This document shows, piece by piece, positions 1 through 4,558 of a stretch of 6,806 nt of DNA. Source of the stretch: an uncultured Bacilli bacterium (lineage in GTDB: Bacteria; Bacillota_I; Bacilli_A; RF39; UBA660); the NCBI GenBank assembly GCA_947585065.1, contig CANPWX010000061.1, positions 1 through 6,806 on the forward strand, written 5' to 3'. A program made the position numbers and the translations under genes. A model generated the notes under the pieces. It was given only the letters and a program-made list of their open reading frames with translations. It made no database searches and was not told the origin of the DNA. Within the stretch, counting starts at the first letter, position 1, and each line of letters starts with the position of its first letter.

Positions 1-13
1 TTCAATGACCTCG

Positions 14-42
14 TTGAACTTATAAGTTACTTGTATTATAAT
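14..42 (+). promoter_or_regulatory. Possible rightward promoter overlapping the antitoxin promoter
   Basis: TTGAAC (14-19), 17 bp, TATAAT (37-42). Its -10 shares bases with the minus-strand -10, so the two could compete. The same sequence is present at 6716-6744. No gene follows closely, so activity is uncertain. Confidence 0.35.
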
Positions 43-63
43 ACATTTTTTATTATATGTCAA
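35..63 (-). promoter_or_regulatory. Leftward antitoxin-RNA promoter, second copy
   Basis: On the minus strand, -35 TTGACA (63-58) and -10 TATAAT (40-35) are separated by 17 bp, a full consensus match. Transcription would start near 28 and run left out of the window through the ACGAGGTCAT recognition sequence. It is identical to the promoter at 6737-6765 that drives the putative antitoxin RNA. Confidence 0.75.
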
Positions 64-88
64 ATTTTTTAATTTATTCTCTTTTCTA

Positions 89-117
89 TTGACAAAAATT
101 TTTTTTATTGATATATT
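89..117 (+). promoter_or_regulatory. Possible rightward promoter facing the small RNA
   Basis: TTGACA (89-94), 17 bp, TATATT (112-117); the start would be near 124. The transcript would run through the whole leftward small RNA as its antisense partner and on into the inverted repeat at 268-363. The spacer is nearly all T, so a chance match in AT-rich DNA is possible. Confidence 0.45.
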
Positions 118-139
118 TAGTTCAGTTGAAAAAGAGAAT

Positions 140-179
140 AAAAAAAGTGCCCGCTAGGTATTGGCGTACCTATCGAGCA
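140..179 (-). terminator. Intrinsic terminator of the leftward small RNA
   Basis: Minus-strand arms 179-167 and 160-148 pair over 13 positions with one mismatch and one G-U, around the loop CGCCAA. One further base then leads into seven T (146-140). It is a good rho-independent terminator in the leftward direction only. Confidence 0.7.
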
Positions 180-218
180 GTCAAGTAAGTTTCCTACTAA
201 ACTACTCGACAATTTCTA
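140..218 (-). ncRNA. Putative ~80-nt structured small RNA or leader attenuator
   Basis: The transcript expected from the promoter at 225-252 has no convincing reading frame and folds into two mutually exclusive structures. The first hairpin (minus 209 to 173) pairs TCGAG/CTCGA, AGT/ACT and GTA/TAC around a GGAAACT loop, with small internal loops. The second is a terminator whose 5' arm (179-167) re-uses the TGCTCGA that closes the first hairpin. This fits either a plasmid antisense RNA, such as a copy-number counter-transcript, or an attenuator in front of something left of the window. It is not complementary to the rep leader in any stretch I can see, so a direct role in rep control is not shown. 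Confidence 0.55.
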
Positions 219-224
219 TACATA

Positions 225-252
225 ATTATACTACAAAAGTAAGAAATGTCAA
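225..252 (-). promoter_or_regulatory. Consensus leftward promoter of the small RNA
   Basis: On the minus strand, -35 TTGACA (252-247) and -10 TATAAT (230-225) are separated by 16 bp. Both hexamers match consensus exactly. The predicted start is near 218, just before a strongly structured stretch that ends in a terminator. Confidence 0.72.
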
Positions 253-267
253 GAGAAAAAAAGAAAA

Positions 268-363
268 ATTATAGAATAATCTATATTTTAGTAAATGAGT
301 AGAGGTAGTTGGAAATAGACTAGCTCTTTTTTGATGTTAATTAAATATAGATTATTTTATAAT
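268..363. repeat. 21-bp inverted repeat enclosing a terminator-like hairpin
   Basis: Arms 268-288 and 343-363 are complementary at 20 of 21 positions; the exception (G274 with T357) would be a G-U pair in RNA. The 54-nt interior holds a smaller hairpin, GAGTAG (297-302) with CTA-G-CTC (320-326), followed by six T. The same nested design recurs at 6271-6359. It may be an attenuator for rightward transcription or a protein-binding palindrome. Confidence 0.7.
297..332 (+). terminator. Weak rightward terminator-like hairpin
   Basis: A six-pair stem with a one-base bulge (297-302 with 320-326) and a long loop precedes TTTTTT (327-332). It would stop transcripts from the promoters at 14-42 or 89-117. 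Confidence 0.4.
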
Positions 364-679
364 CGAGTTGAGAAGGTACAGAAAGTCGCAACTTAAAACA
401 AAGGACATAGAGTGTCGCGAGCTGATGTAAGAGAAGTCGCGTGCAGTAACAAAAGAACTCTACTTTTGTTATGTGTGTAGGAGAGAACTGGACGCCGTAT
501 AAGACTCTCAATAAAAAAAGACGGGCGGGGTGGAACTTCCATAGAGGGTTTATAGTTGTAAAAAGTGCGGAATGGAATGTACAAGCCTTTTTATTATCAA
601 AAGGAGCAACTATATTGATATTAAAAAATCAAACTTTTAGAGGGCAAATACAAGCGATAGCGACCGCGGGTATTAAAAT
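364..679. other. Structured, GC-richer non-coding region of unknown role
   Basis: No supported gene lies here. The stretch is visibly richer in G and C than the genes nearby and contains several short hairpins: a perfect 9-bp stem TAACAAAAG/CTTTTGTTA (447-455 with 463-471), TGGAA/TTCCA around a single base (about 531-541), and CCTTTT/AAAAGG (586-591 with 599-604). An open frame at 471-758 has no ribosome binding site, has its ATG in the arm of the 9-bp stem, and runs straight through the terminator at 680-724, so I do not call it a gene. The region could be a non-coding RNA ending at that terminator or a cis-acting replication or transfer site. It shares AGTGCGGAATGG with 2191-2202. Confidence 0.45.
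564..575 (+). repeat. AGTGCGGAATGG motif, copy 1
   Basis: This exact 12-base match to 2191-2202 is followed within a few bases by GTAC in both places. The motif is GC-richer than its surroundings, and both copies lie in non-coding, hairpin-bearing DNA, which suggests a shared cis-acting site. Confidence 0.55.
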
Positions 680-724
680 AAAAAGCAAAGTAATTCGAGT
701 ATTAGCGGGGTTACTTTGCTTTTT
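680..724. terminator. Strong bidirectional terminator
   Basis: Perfect 14-bp inverted repeat: 680-693 with 711-724, 17-nt loop. The stem starts with an A run and ends with a T run, so it can act in both directions. It closes the non-coding region at 364-679 and insulates the downstream operon. Confidence 0.8.
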
Positions 725-778
725 CGCTCTTGCTCCCTTAGGTATTGTCTTTTGTTGATAAGTCTGATAAAATTGATA

Positions 779-828
779 TTGTCAAGAGTGTCAATGCCTG
801 TTGTTTGTAAGTTTGACAGTTTTGACAA
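779..828. promoter_or_regulatory. Four-box operator over the DUF536 operon promoter
   Basis: Two 16-base arms (779-794 and 813-828) are inverted copies with 14 of 16 matches. Each holds two TTGACA/TGTCAA-type boxes: TTGTCAA (779-785), TGTCAA (789-794), TTGACA (813-818) and TTGACAA (822-828). The right arm covers the -35 of the operon, so a bound protein would block transcription. Autoregulation by the operon's own DNA-binding protein is the simplest model, as known for KfrA-type proteins. Confidence 0.65.
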
Positions 829-841
829 GTTGTGATATATT
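813..841 (+). promoter_or_regulatory. Promoter of the DUF536-like operon
   Basis: TTGACA (813-818), 17 bp, TATATT (836-841). The start would be near 848, giving a leader of about 36 nt. The -35 is one of the four operator boxes. Confidence 0.65.
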
Positions 842-883
842 TCTATCAAATAAGTACATACATACAAAAAGTGAGGTATTACA

Positions 884-1507
884 ATGACATTAATTAAAGT
901 AAGTGAAATGAAAAAAATTTTTGAAAATTGGTCTAATGGAACTTTATACAACAGGCTTGATAGTCTAGGAATTAAAGGGAATAAAAGTTATTCTATTTTT
1001 AATGAAACTACTGGAACTTTGAAATATAATCAACAGGCTTTTGAGTTAATGAAAGAGCAATATTTAAAAGAATTTGATGTTAATAAAGAAATTTTTGAAA
1101 AAAAAATACAGTCAGTTTTATCAAGTGGAGATGTATCAAGAGATACAAGAAATATGAATAGTAAAAAAAATGATAATACTGATAATCTTGATAGGACTGA
1201 TAGTCAAAATCGTCAAAGCAACATCAATACTGATTATTTAAGAAAATTTTATATATTAAAAGAAGACCACGAGGAAATTATTGATAGTCTAAAATCTCAA
1301 ATAGAAACATTACAAAAGCAACTTGAAAAAGAAACTCTACACAATGAAAAATTAATTGATACGTTAAGATTAAGAGAAGAAAAAGATGTTGTTATTGAGC
1401 AACAAAACCTAGTGAAATTACAAACAGAAGTCAAAACAATAGGTACATCAGAAGATAATAAAAAGCAAAAGGCTCATTGGTGGCAATGGAAACAAAAGGG
1501 GGTTTGA
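884..1507 (+). CDS. DUF536/KfrA-like plasmid DNA-binding coiled-coil protein
   Basis: This 207-aa cytoplasmic protein has three parts. Residues 1-60 look like a helix-turn-helix DNA-binding head (VSEMKKIF, then a stretch suited to a recognition helix). Residues 80-118 are a polar N/D/S-rich linker. Residues 120-183 are a heptad-rich coiled coil, and a short aromatic-basic tail, HWWQWKQK, follows near the C-terminus. This layout, including the WW tail, is what I recall of the DUF536 proteins encoded beside rep genes on plasmids of Gram-positive bacteria; KfrA proteins have a similar head plus coiled coil. The likely role is accessory replication, partition or autoregulation. The start at 884 is preceded by GTGAGGT. 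Four operator boxes lie just upstream, and a second small gene begins 3 nt after the stop. Family assignment is from pattern only. Confidence 0.65.
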   Translation: MTLIKVSEMKKIFENWSNGTLYNRLDSLGIKGNKSYSIFNETTGTLKYNQQAFELMKEQYLKEFDVNKEIFEKKIQSVLSSGDVSRDTRNMNSKKNDNTDNLDRTDSQNRQSNINTDYLRKFYILKEDHEEIIDSLKSQIETLQKQLEKETLHNEKLIDTLRLREEKDVVIEQQNLVKLQTEVKTIGTSEDNKKQKAHWWQWKQKGV

Positions 1508-1510
1508 ACA

Positions 1511-1675
1511 ATGGACATTGAAGAATTAAAAAATAAAATACTAGCAATTCAACAATATTTACAAGAGGTAAAAGAGTTACATGGAGAAGATAAAGAAATA
1601 AGCAATAATTCATTTAATGCTATTTTAATTGTATTAGATAGTCAAATAAAAGAAATACAAGACTTATTAGATTAA
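1511..1675 (+). CDS. Small 54-aa helical protein, coupled to the DUF536-like gene
   Basis: The protein begins MDIEELKNKI and ends IKEIQDLLD. It is almost entirely helix-forming, with a leucine/isoleucine heptad pattern and balanced acidic and lysine residues, and has no cysteine or membrane segment. Its ribosome binding site (AGGGGG, 1496-1501) sits inside the last codons of the upstream gene and only 3 nt separate the two frames, so translational coupling is likely. It may form a complex with the upstream coiled-coil protein, but I do not recognise its family. Confidence 0.75.
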   Translation: MDIEELKNKILAIQQYLQEVKELHGEDKEISNNSFNAILIVLDSQIKEIQDLLD

Positions 1676-1684
1676 AATATAAAA

Positions 1685-1713
1685 TTGACTAATTACTAAA
1701 AAAATGATATAAA
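1685..1713 (+). promoter_or_regulatory. Extended -10 promoter for the 136-aa gene
   Basis: TTGACT (1685-1690), 17 bp, TATAAA (1708-1713), with TG at 1705-1706 making an extended -10. The predicted start is near 1720, about 24 nt before the next gene, so that gene can be expressed apart from the upstream pair. Confidence 0.65.
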
Positions 1714-1743
1714 ATATAAAAATAAACGAAAAGGAGATTTAAC

Positions 1744-2154
1744 ATGATTATAAAGAGTAAAGATTTAGAAACAAAAGAAATAGAAATACAAGGATTTAGA
1801 AAAATCTTAAAAAACCCAAAGCACCCCGACTATAAAGAATTAAGAATATACATACAAAAGGGGTGGATACCTATTGACCCCGAAGATGACGAGAGAGAAC
1901 TACAAAAAGCTAAAAGAAAAAAGCAACTAGCAAAGGAGAATAAAGAACGTAGACCAAGTTATGAAATAATGGAAAAGACTATAAAAAAATTAGATAATAA
2001 AAAGCTACTAGAAGATTTTGAACAATTAAAAAGTATAAAAAATAATTATAGTGAAGTTGTAAAATGGTACAATAGAGAAGTAAAAAACATAAAAAAGGAA
2101 GTAAAAGCTACACTACAAAAGACTGAAAAAGTAGTAAAAAACGAAGGGAAATAA
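1744..2154 (+). CDS. Lysine-rich 136-aa protein, unknown function
   Basis: The start is preceded by AAGGAG (1731-1736) at good spacing. The N-terminal third (1-47) is mixed and ends in YIQKGWIPIDPEDDE. Residues 50-72 are a very basic stretch (RELQKAKRKK and beyond). Residues 73-130 are predicted helical, with a KWYN motif near 107-110 and a lysine-rich tail. No signal peptide or membrane segment is visible. The charge suggests a nucleic-acid-binding protein acting with the plasmid maintenance genes on either side. It has its own promoter and terminator. I do not recognise a named family. Confidence 0.8.
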   Translation: MIIKSKDLETKEIEIQGFRKILKNPKHPDYKELRIYIQKGWIPIDPEDDERELQKAKRKKQLAKENKERRPSYEIMEKTIKKLDNKKLLEDFEQLKSIKNNYSEVVKWYNREVKNIKKEVKATLQKTEKVVKNEGK

Positions 2155-2190
2155 ACACGCGATAATCGAAAAGCGAAGGGAGTACAACGT

Positions 2191-2202
2191 AGTGCGGAAT
2201 GG
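2191..2202 (+). repeat. AGTGCGGAATGG motif, copy 2
   Basis: Same 12 bases as 564-575, again followed by GTAC (here 2204-2207). It lies in the non-coding gap after the 136-aa gene, next to a small hairpin TACTG-GTG-CAGTA (about 2208-2220). Confidence 0.55.
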
Positions 2203-2263
2203 TGTACCTACTGGTGCAGTAAAAAACCGTACGAATTTGGAAAAATAAATATAATATATCACT

Positions 2264-2294
2264 TGCTCCAATTTTATAGTGGAGCATTTTTTTT
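2264..2294 (+). terminator. Terminator after the 136-aa gene
   Basis: Perfect 7-bp stem TGCTCCA (2264-2270) with TGGAGCA (2280-2286), 9-nt loop, then eight T (2287-2294). It separates the DUF536 region from the resolvase gene. Confidence 0.85.
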
Positions 2295-2303
2295 ATTTTT
2301 AAG

Positions 2304-2413
2304 AGTAGTAAAATAAACGTTATTCAAAAAAGTAGTAAAAAACTATTGACAGTTGGTAGAAAAAGTAGTATACTGTTAGTAGTAAATTAAACCTTCGTTT
2401 AATTTACTACTAA
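2304..2413. repeat. AGTAGTA repeats and perfect 17-bp inverted repeat upstream of the resolvase
   Basis: AGTAGTA occurs at 2304, 2331, 2364 and 2378, with an inverted TACTACT at 2405-2411. The last two belong to a perfect 17-bp inverted repeat with a CTTC loop (2376-2392 with 2397-2413). The stretch 2304-2318 matches the left arm 2378-2392 at 14 of 15 positions. The span of about 110 bp directly before a resolvase gene is the place and size expected of a res site and operator. The inverted repeat also covers the transcription start. Confidence 0.65.
2346..2374 (+). promoter_or_regulatory. Resolvase promoter
   Basis: TTGACA (2346-2351), 17 bp, TATACT (2369-2374), near-consensus. One AGTAGTA box overlaps the -10 and another lies at the start site (about 2381), so the gene is probably shut off by its own product once bound. 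Confidence 0.75.
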
Positions 2414-2436
2414 AATAAAGAAAGAAGGAACAAATT

Positions 2437-3147
2437 ATGAGTAATTTATATGGAGTAGCAAGAATAAGTACAGGAAAACAAAATATTGAAAGGCAAGTGA
2501 GAAATATTTTAGCAAAGTACCCAAAAGCTAAAATCATAAAAGAAACATACACAGGAACAAAACTAGAAGGTAGAAAAGATTTTGAAAACTTATTAAAAAT
2601 ATTACAAAAGGGAGATAAAATAGTATTTGACAGTGTAAGCCGTATGAGTAGGAACAGTCAAGAAGGGTGCGAACTATACGAGAAGTTATTTAATGAAGGT
2701 GTAGAGTTAGAATTTTTGAAAGAACCACATATAAATAGTGATGTATATAGGCAAGCACTAGATAATCAAATAAAGTTGAAACTAGATACAGGAAACAAGG
2801 CAACGAATGAATTAATGAATAGTATTATAGATAGTTTGAATAAGTATACAATAGCACTAGCAAAGGAACAAATACAAATAGCATTTAATCAAGCACAAAA
2901 GGAAGTTGAGGACTTACACCAAAGAACCAAAGAAGGAATATTGACAGCAAGATTAAATGGAAAGCAAATAGGTAGAGCAGTAGGCACAAAAGTAGAAACA
3001 AAGAAAGCTAAGGCAACTAAAGAAATTATAATTAAGCATAGCAAAGATTTTGACGGCGAGTTATCAGACATAGAGTGTATGAAGTTGGCGGGAGTTACTA
3101 AAAAAACATATTACATCTATAAGAAACAATTAAGAGAACAAAAGTAA
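2437..3147 (+). CDS. Serine recombinase (resolvase/invertase family)
   Basis: This 236-aa site-specific recombinase cuts and rejoins DNA through a serine-DNA link; on plasmids it typically resolves multimers into monomers. The catalytic domain shows YGVARISTGKQ with R9 and the nucleophile S11, an arginine at R46, and DSVSRMSR with D65, R69 and R72, matching the gamma-delta resolvase active site. The long dimer helix ends in LNGKQIGRAVG (173-183). A C-terminal helix-turn-helix lies at about 207-232 (MKLAGVTKKTYYIYKKQL). It is longer than gamma-delta resolvase (183 aa); the extra residues fall at about 97-140, between the active site and the dimer helix. The start at 2437 follows AGAAGGA. It sits alone between its promoter with repeats and a GC-rich hairpin, and no transposase is nearby, which favours plasmid resolution over transposition. 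Confidence 0.93.
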   Translation: MSNLYGVARISTGKQNIERQVRNILAKYPKAKIIKETYTGTKLEGRKDFENLLKILQKGDKIVFDSVSRMSRNSQEGCELYEKLFNEGVELEFLKEPHINSDVYRQALDNQIKLKLDTGNKATNELMNSIIDSLNKYTIALAKEQIQIAFNQAQKEVEDLHQRTKEGILTARLNGKQIGRAVGTKVETKKAKATKEIIIKHSKDFDGELSDIECMKLAGVTKKTYYIYKKQLREQK

Positions 3148-3165
3148 AAGAATAATATAAGATGT

Positions 3166-3225
3166 GCGGGCGGGCGGTAAAATCTTCTTAAAACGCGATA
3201 TGAGAAGAAACAGACCACCGCCCGC
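3166..3225. other. GC-rich nested stem-loop after the resolvase
   Basis: GCGGGCGGT (3170-3178) pairs perfectly with ACCGCCCGC (3217-3225). Inside, TCTTCT (3183-3188) pairs with AGAAGA (3203-3208) around a 14-nt loop. GCGGGCGG is directly repeated at 3166-3173, giving a slipped alternative. There is no T run, so this is not a terminator. The GC content stands out sharply from the region, suggesting a cis-acting replication or transfer site. Confidence 0.6.
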
Positions 3226-3256
3226 GTGTCCTAATTACTCTTGCTTTTGGCGGGGG

Positions 3257-3277
3257 TATGGGGGCAGAGCCCCCATA
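3257..3277. other. Perfect G/C hairpin, possible origin of transfer
   Basis: TATGGGGGC (3257-3265) and GCCCCCATA (3269-3277) pair perfectly around AGA, after GGCGGGGG. Short G-run/C-run hairpins of this kind occur at the oriT of some mobilizable plasmids of Gram-positive bacteria. No relaxase is in the window, so mobilization would need one in trans. It could also simply shape the 5' end of the small gene at 3305. Confidence 0.4.
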
Positions 3278-3304
3278 TATACATAATAAAGGAGAATTGA
3301 AAAA

Positions 3305-3406
3305 ATGGATTTGGAAGAATTATTTTATTATTTATTTATGGAAGAAGAAGAAAAAAGATCGCGAGAGAGAAAAGAGGAGAAACAAGACGCGAACAAAGAA
3401 GATTAA
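3305..3406 (+). CDS. Small 33-aa charged peptide
   Basis: The frame starts MDLEELFYYL, continues with a run of glutamates and then alternating arginine, lysine and glutamate, and ends ANKED. A good ribosome binding site, AAGGAG (3289-3294), lies 10 nt before the ATG, which supports translation in this frame rather than the overlapping longer frame at 3258-3446 that starts inside the G/C hairpin with no binding site. The first 11 residues are hydrophobic/aromatic and the rest is a charged helix. It lies between the possible oriT hairpin and the rep promoter. I do not know its function. Confidence 0.5.
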   Translation: MDLEELFYYLFMEEEEKRSRERKEEKQDANKED

Positions 3407-3407
3407 T

Positions 3408-3436
3408 TTGAAAACTACAAAAATTTTTAATATAAT
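3408..3436 (+). promoter_or_regulatory. Promoter of the probable rep gene
   Basis: TTGAAA (3408-3413), 17 bp, TATAAT (3431-3436), starting 2 nt after the stop of the 33-aa gene. The predicted start is near 3443, giving a leader of about 237 nt. Confidence 0.75.
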
Positions 3437-3442
3437 GTATTT

Positions 3443-3679
3443 ATAGAAACAGGGTAATATCTACCGTAAATCATTTTGAAAACTATTTTTAGAGATTTTT
3501 GGGGGCTAGGTTAGATAAATAAATTAATAATAAAATTTTAGAGTCCTGAAAGTACGGGGGAGATATTTACAATAAGTTAATGAGTCTGTATTGCACAGAC
3601 ATTATATATATAAATTAAAGAGTCCTAGTTTGCCCTGTTTTGCTAGGACTCTTTATCACTAAAAAACAGGAGATATAAA
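3443..3679 (+). promoter_or_regulatory. Long rep leader with competing RNA pairings
   Basis: The leader contains a 12-bp hairpin (3617-3654) whose loop holds CCCTGTTTT. That loop can pair with AAACAGGG at the 5' end of the leader (3447-3454) or with AAAACAGG at 3663-3670, which includes the first bases of the rep ribosome binding site AGGAGA (3668-3673). A second AGAGTCCT (3540-3547) duplicates 3619-3626 and could compete for the hairpin's 3' arm. A smaller stem GTCTGT/ACAGAC lies at 3584-3600. These mutually exclusive pairings imply control of rep translation or elongation by RNA structure. No convincing antisense promoter was seen inside the leader. Confidence 0.6.
3617..3654 (+). promoter_or_regulatory. 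12-bp hairpin before rep, possible terminator/pseudoknot core
   Basis: Arms 3617-3628 and 3643-3654 are perfectly complementary, with a 14-nt loop. The 3' arm ends in CTCTTT but only a short T run follows, so it is a modest terminator at best. The loop complementarity to the ribosome binding site makes a pseudoknot or kissing role more interesting. Confidence 0.65.
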
Positions 3680-4294
3680 ATGAGCAATAGAATTATAGTA
3701 AAGTTTGACTGGTTAAAATTAGAGAATTATCAATTCAAAATACTTATGTTAGTAAAGATGTTATCTACTAATGAAGAACAGACAACTTATTCAGGAACAT
3801 TACAAGATATGCGAAATTGGTTAAATTTAGGACAAAGTCCAAAGAATAATAAATGTATTGTTAATGCTCTAAATGAATTAAAAAAGAATAATATTATTGA
3901 TTATGAACCAAAAGGCAGAACTTATAATATTTCTATAATTGATGAGATAAAAGAAAACGATAATATAATTTGTAATATAAATAAAAATTGGATAAATGAT
4001 GTTAGAAATTATAATATAGATAATAGTAAAAGACTCATAGAAAGTATGTCGAAAGTATTGTTGTATGCTTATCATAATGTAAAAGGAGAATATAAAACCA
4101 TAAGTAATATAAGTGAAATGCTAAACTTAACTTATTATCAAGTAACAAATGCTATAAACAATTTGAAAAGTTGTTGTTTTGAAGATTATAGTTTGTTTTC
4201 TAAAGAGTATGAAAAAATACATACAACATCAGGAAATATGATAAAAGGAACAATTCTACAGTTTACACCAAATGTGTTTTATAATAATTATTAA
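3680..4294 (+). CDS. Probable replication initiator (two winged-helix domains)
   Basis: This is a 204-aa protein with ribosome binding site AGGAGA (3668-3673). Two regions look like winged helices: residues 12-85 (LENYQFKILMLVKML, then NALNELKKNNIIDYEPKGRTY, a helix followed by a wing) and residues 118-165 (SKVLLYAYHNVKG, then ISEMLNLTYYQVTNAINNLK). A tandem winged-helix fold is the hallmark of theta-type plasmid initiators of the Rep_3 class and of related replication proteins; sequence identity to a named family is not evident to me. Context supports Rep: a long regulated leader in front, a 22-bp hairpin right after the stop, and a large non-coding structured region behind. No rolling-circle HUH or tyrosine motif is visible. 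The alternative is a transcription regulator or phage-type replisome organiser. Confidence 0.55.
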   Translation: MSNRIIVKFDWLKLENYQFKILMLVKMLSTNEEQTTYSGTLQDMRNWLNLGQSPKNNKCIVNALNELKKNNIIDYEPKGRTYNISIIDEIKENDNIICNINKNWINDVRNYNIDNSKRLIESMSKVLLYAYHNVKGEYKTISNISEMLNLTYYQVTNAINNLKSCCFEDYSLFSKEYEKIHTTSGNMIKGTILQFTPNVFYNNY

Positions 4295-4298
4295 AATT

Positions 4299-4367
4299 AA
4301 TTAAAAATATAACTTTTTTAATATACATATTATAATATTGTTTGCTAAAAAAGTTATATTTTTAATT
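4299..4367. terminator. Perfect 22-bp hairpin after rep
   Basis: Arms 4299-4320 and 4346-4367 are perfectly complementary, with a 25-nt AT loop. The stem is almost all A/T and ends in a T-rich tail, so it can terminate rep. Its length and AT content also suit a DNA-unwinding or cruciform element of an origin. Confidence 0.7.
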
Positions 4368-4388
4368 GTTTTATTGATAGATAGAACG

Positions 4389-4490
4389 GAAGTAAGTCCA
4401 CGAGTCGCTTAGTCCTTTGCAAGCACTTCGTGCTTAGCAAGATACTAACCGCTCGCGTACTTCTTCCAGTGCGTGTTTGACAACACGCAC
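4389..4490. other. Large structured non-coding region, candidate replication origin
   Basis: A long extended stem is built from GAAGTA/TACTTC (4389-4394, 4458-4463), CGAG/CTCG (4401-4404, 4452-4455), TTAGT/ACTAA (4409-4413, 4444-4448), TTGC/GCAA (4417-4420, 4437-4440) and AAGCAC/GTGCTT around TTC (4421-4435). A separate perfect 9-bp hairpin, GTGCGTGTT/AACACGCAC, follows at 4469-4490. Neither has a T run. It is clearly GC-richer than the flanks and lies downstream of rep. Single-strand origin, double-strand origin or a structured RNA are all possible. Confidence 0.5.
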
Positions 4491-4558
4491 GCAGTAATTT
4501 ATAAGGTGTTAAAAATTAAATTATTATTAATAACAAGATAACAAGAGGAAAAAGAAAT

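Larger units (their letters stand above)
1..70. repeat. 70-bp direct repeat, left copy
   Basis: Bases 1-70 are identical to 6703-6772. Identity ends in a T run: six T here, eight in the right copy, after which the sequences diverge. The repeat holds the antitoxin recognition sequence ATGACCTCGT (5-14) and two overlapping, oppositely directed promoters. Because the right copy is preceded by G and this copy starts at base 1, the repeat begins exactly at the window edge. This may reflect a contig broken at a repeat. Confidence 0.97.

Noticed and set aside
246..302. 18-codon frame starting MSREKKKNYR
   Set aside because: The binding site is weak and the frame runs into the 21-bp inverted repeat; the product is not hydrophobic enough for a type I toxin.
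471..758. 95-aa open frame on the plus strand
   Set aside because: It has no ribosome binding site, its start lies in a hairpin arm, and it reads through a perfect 14-bp terminator stem at 680-724. The codon make-up differs from the real genes.
673..951. 92-aa frame on the minus strand
   Set aside because: It overlaps the terminator, operator and promoter of the DUF536 operon and the start of that gene, and has no binding site.
2304..2384. AGTAGTA repeats as a CRISPR-like array
   Set aside because: The units are only 7 bases, spacing is irregular (27, 33 and 14 bp), and there are no cas genes.
3258..3446. 62-aa frame overlapping the G/C hairpin
   Set aside because: It starts inside the hairpin without a ribosome binding site and runs over the rep promoter. 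The 33-aa frame at 3305 has a good binding site and is preferred.
3600..3630. Possible antisense promoter inside the rep leader
   Set aside because: A minus-strand TATAAT is present at 3606-3601, but no acceptable -35 lies at 16-18 bp.
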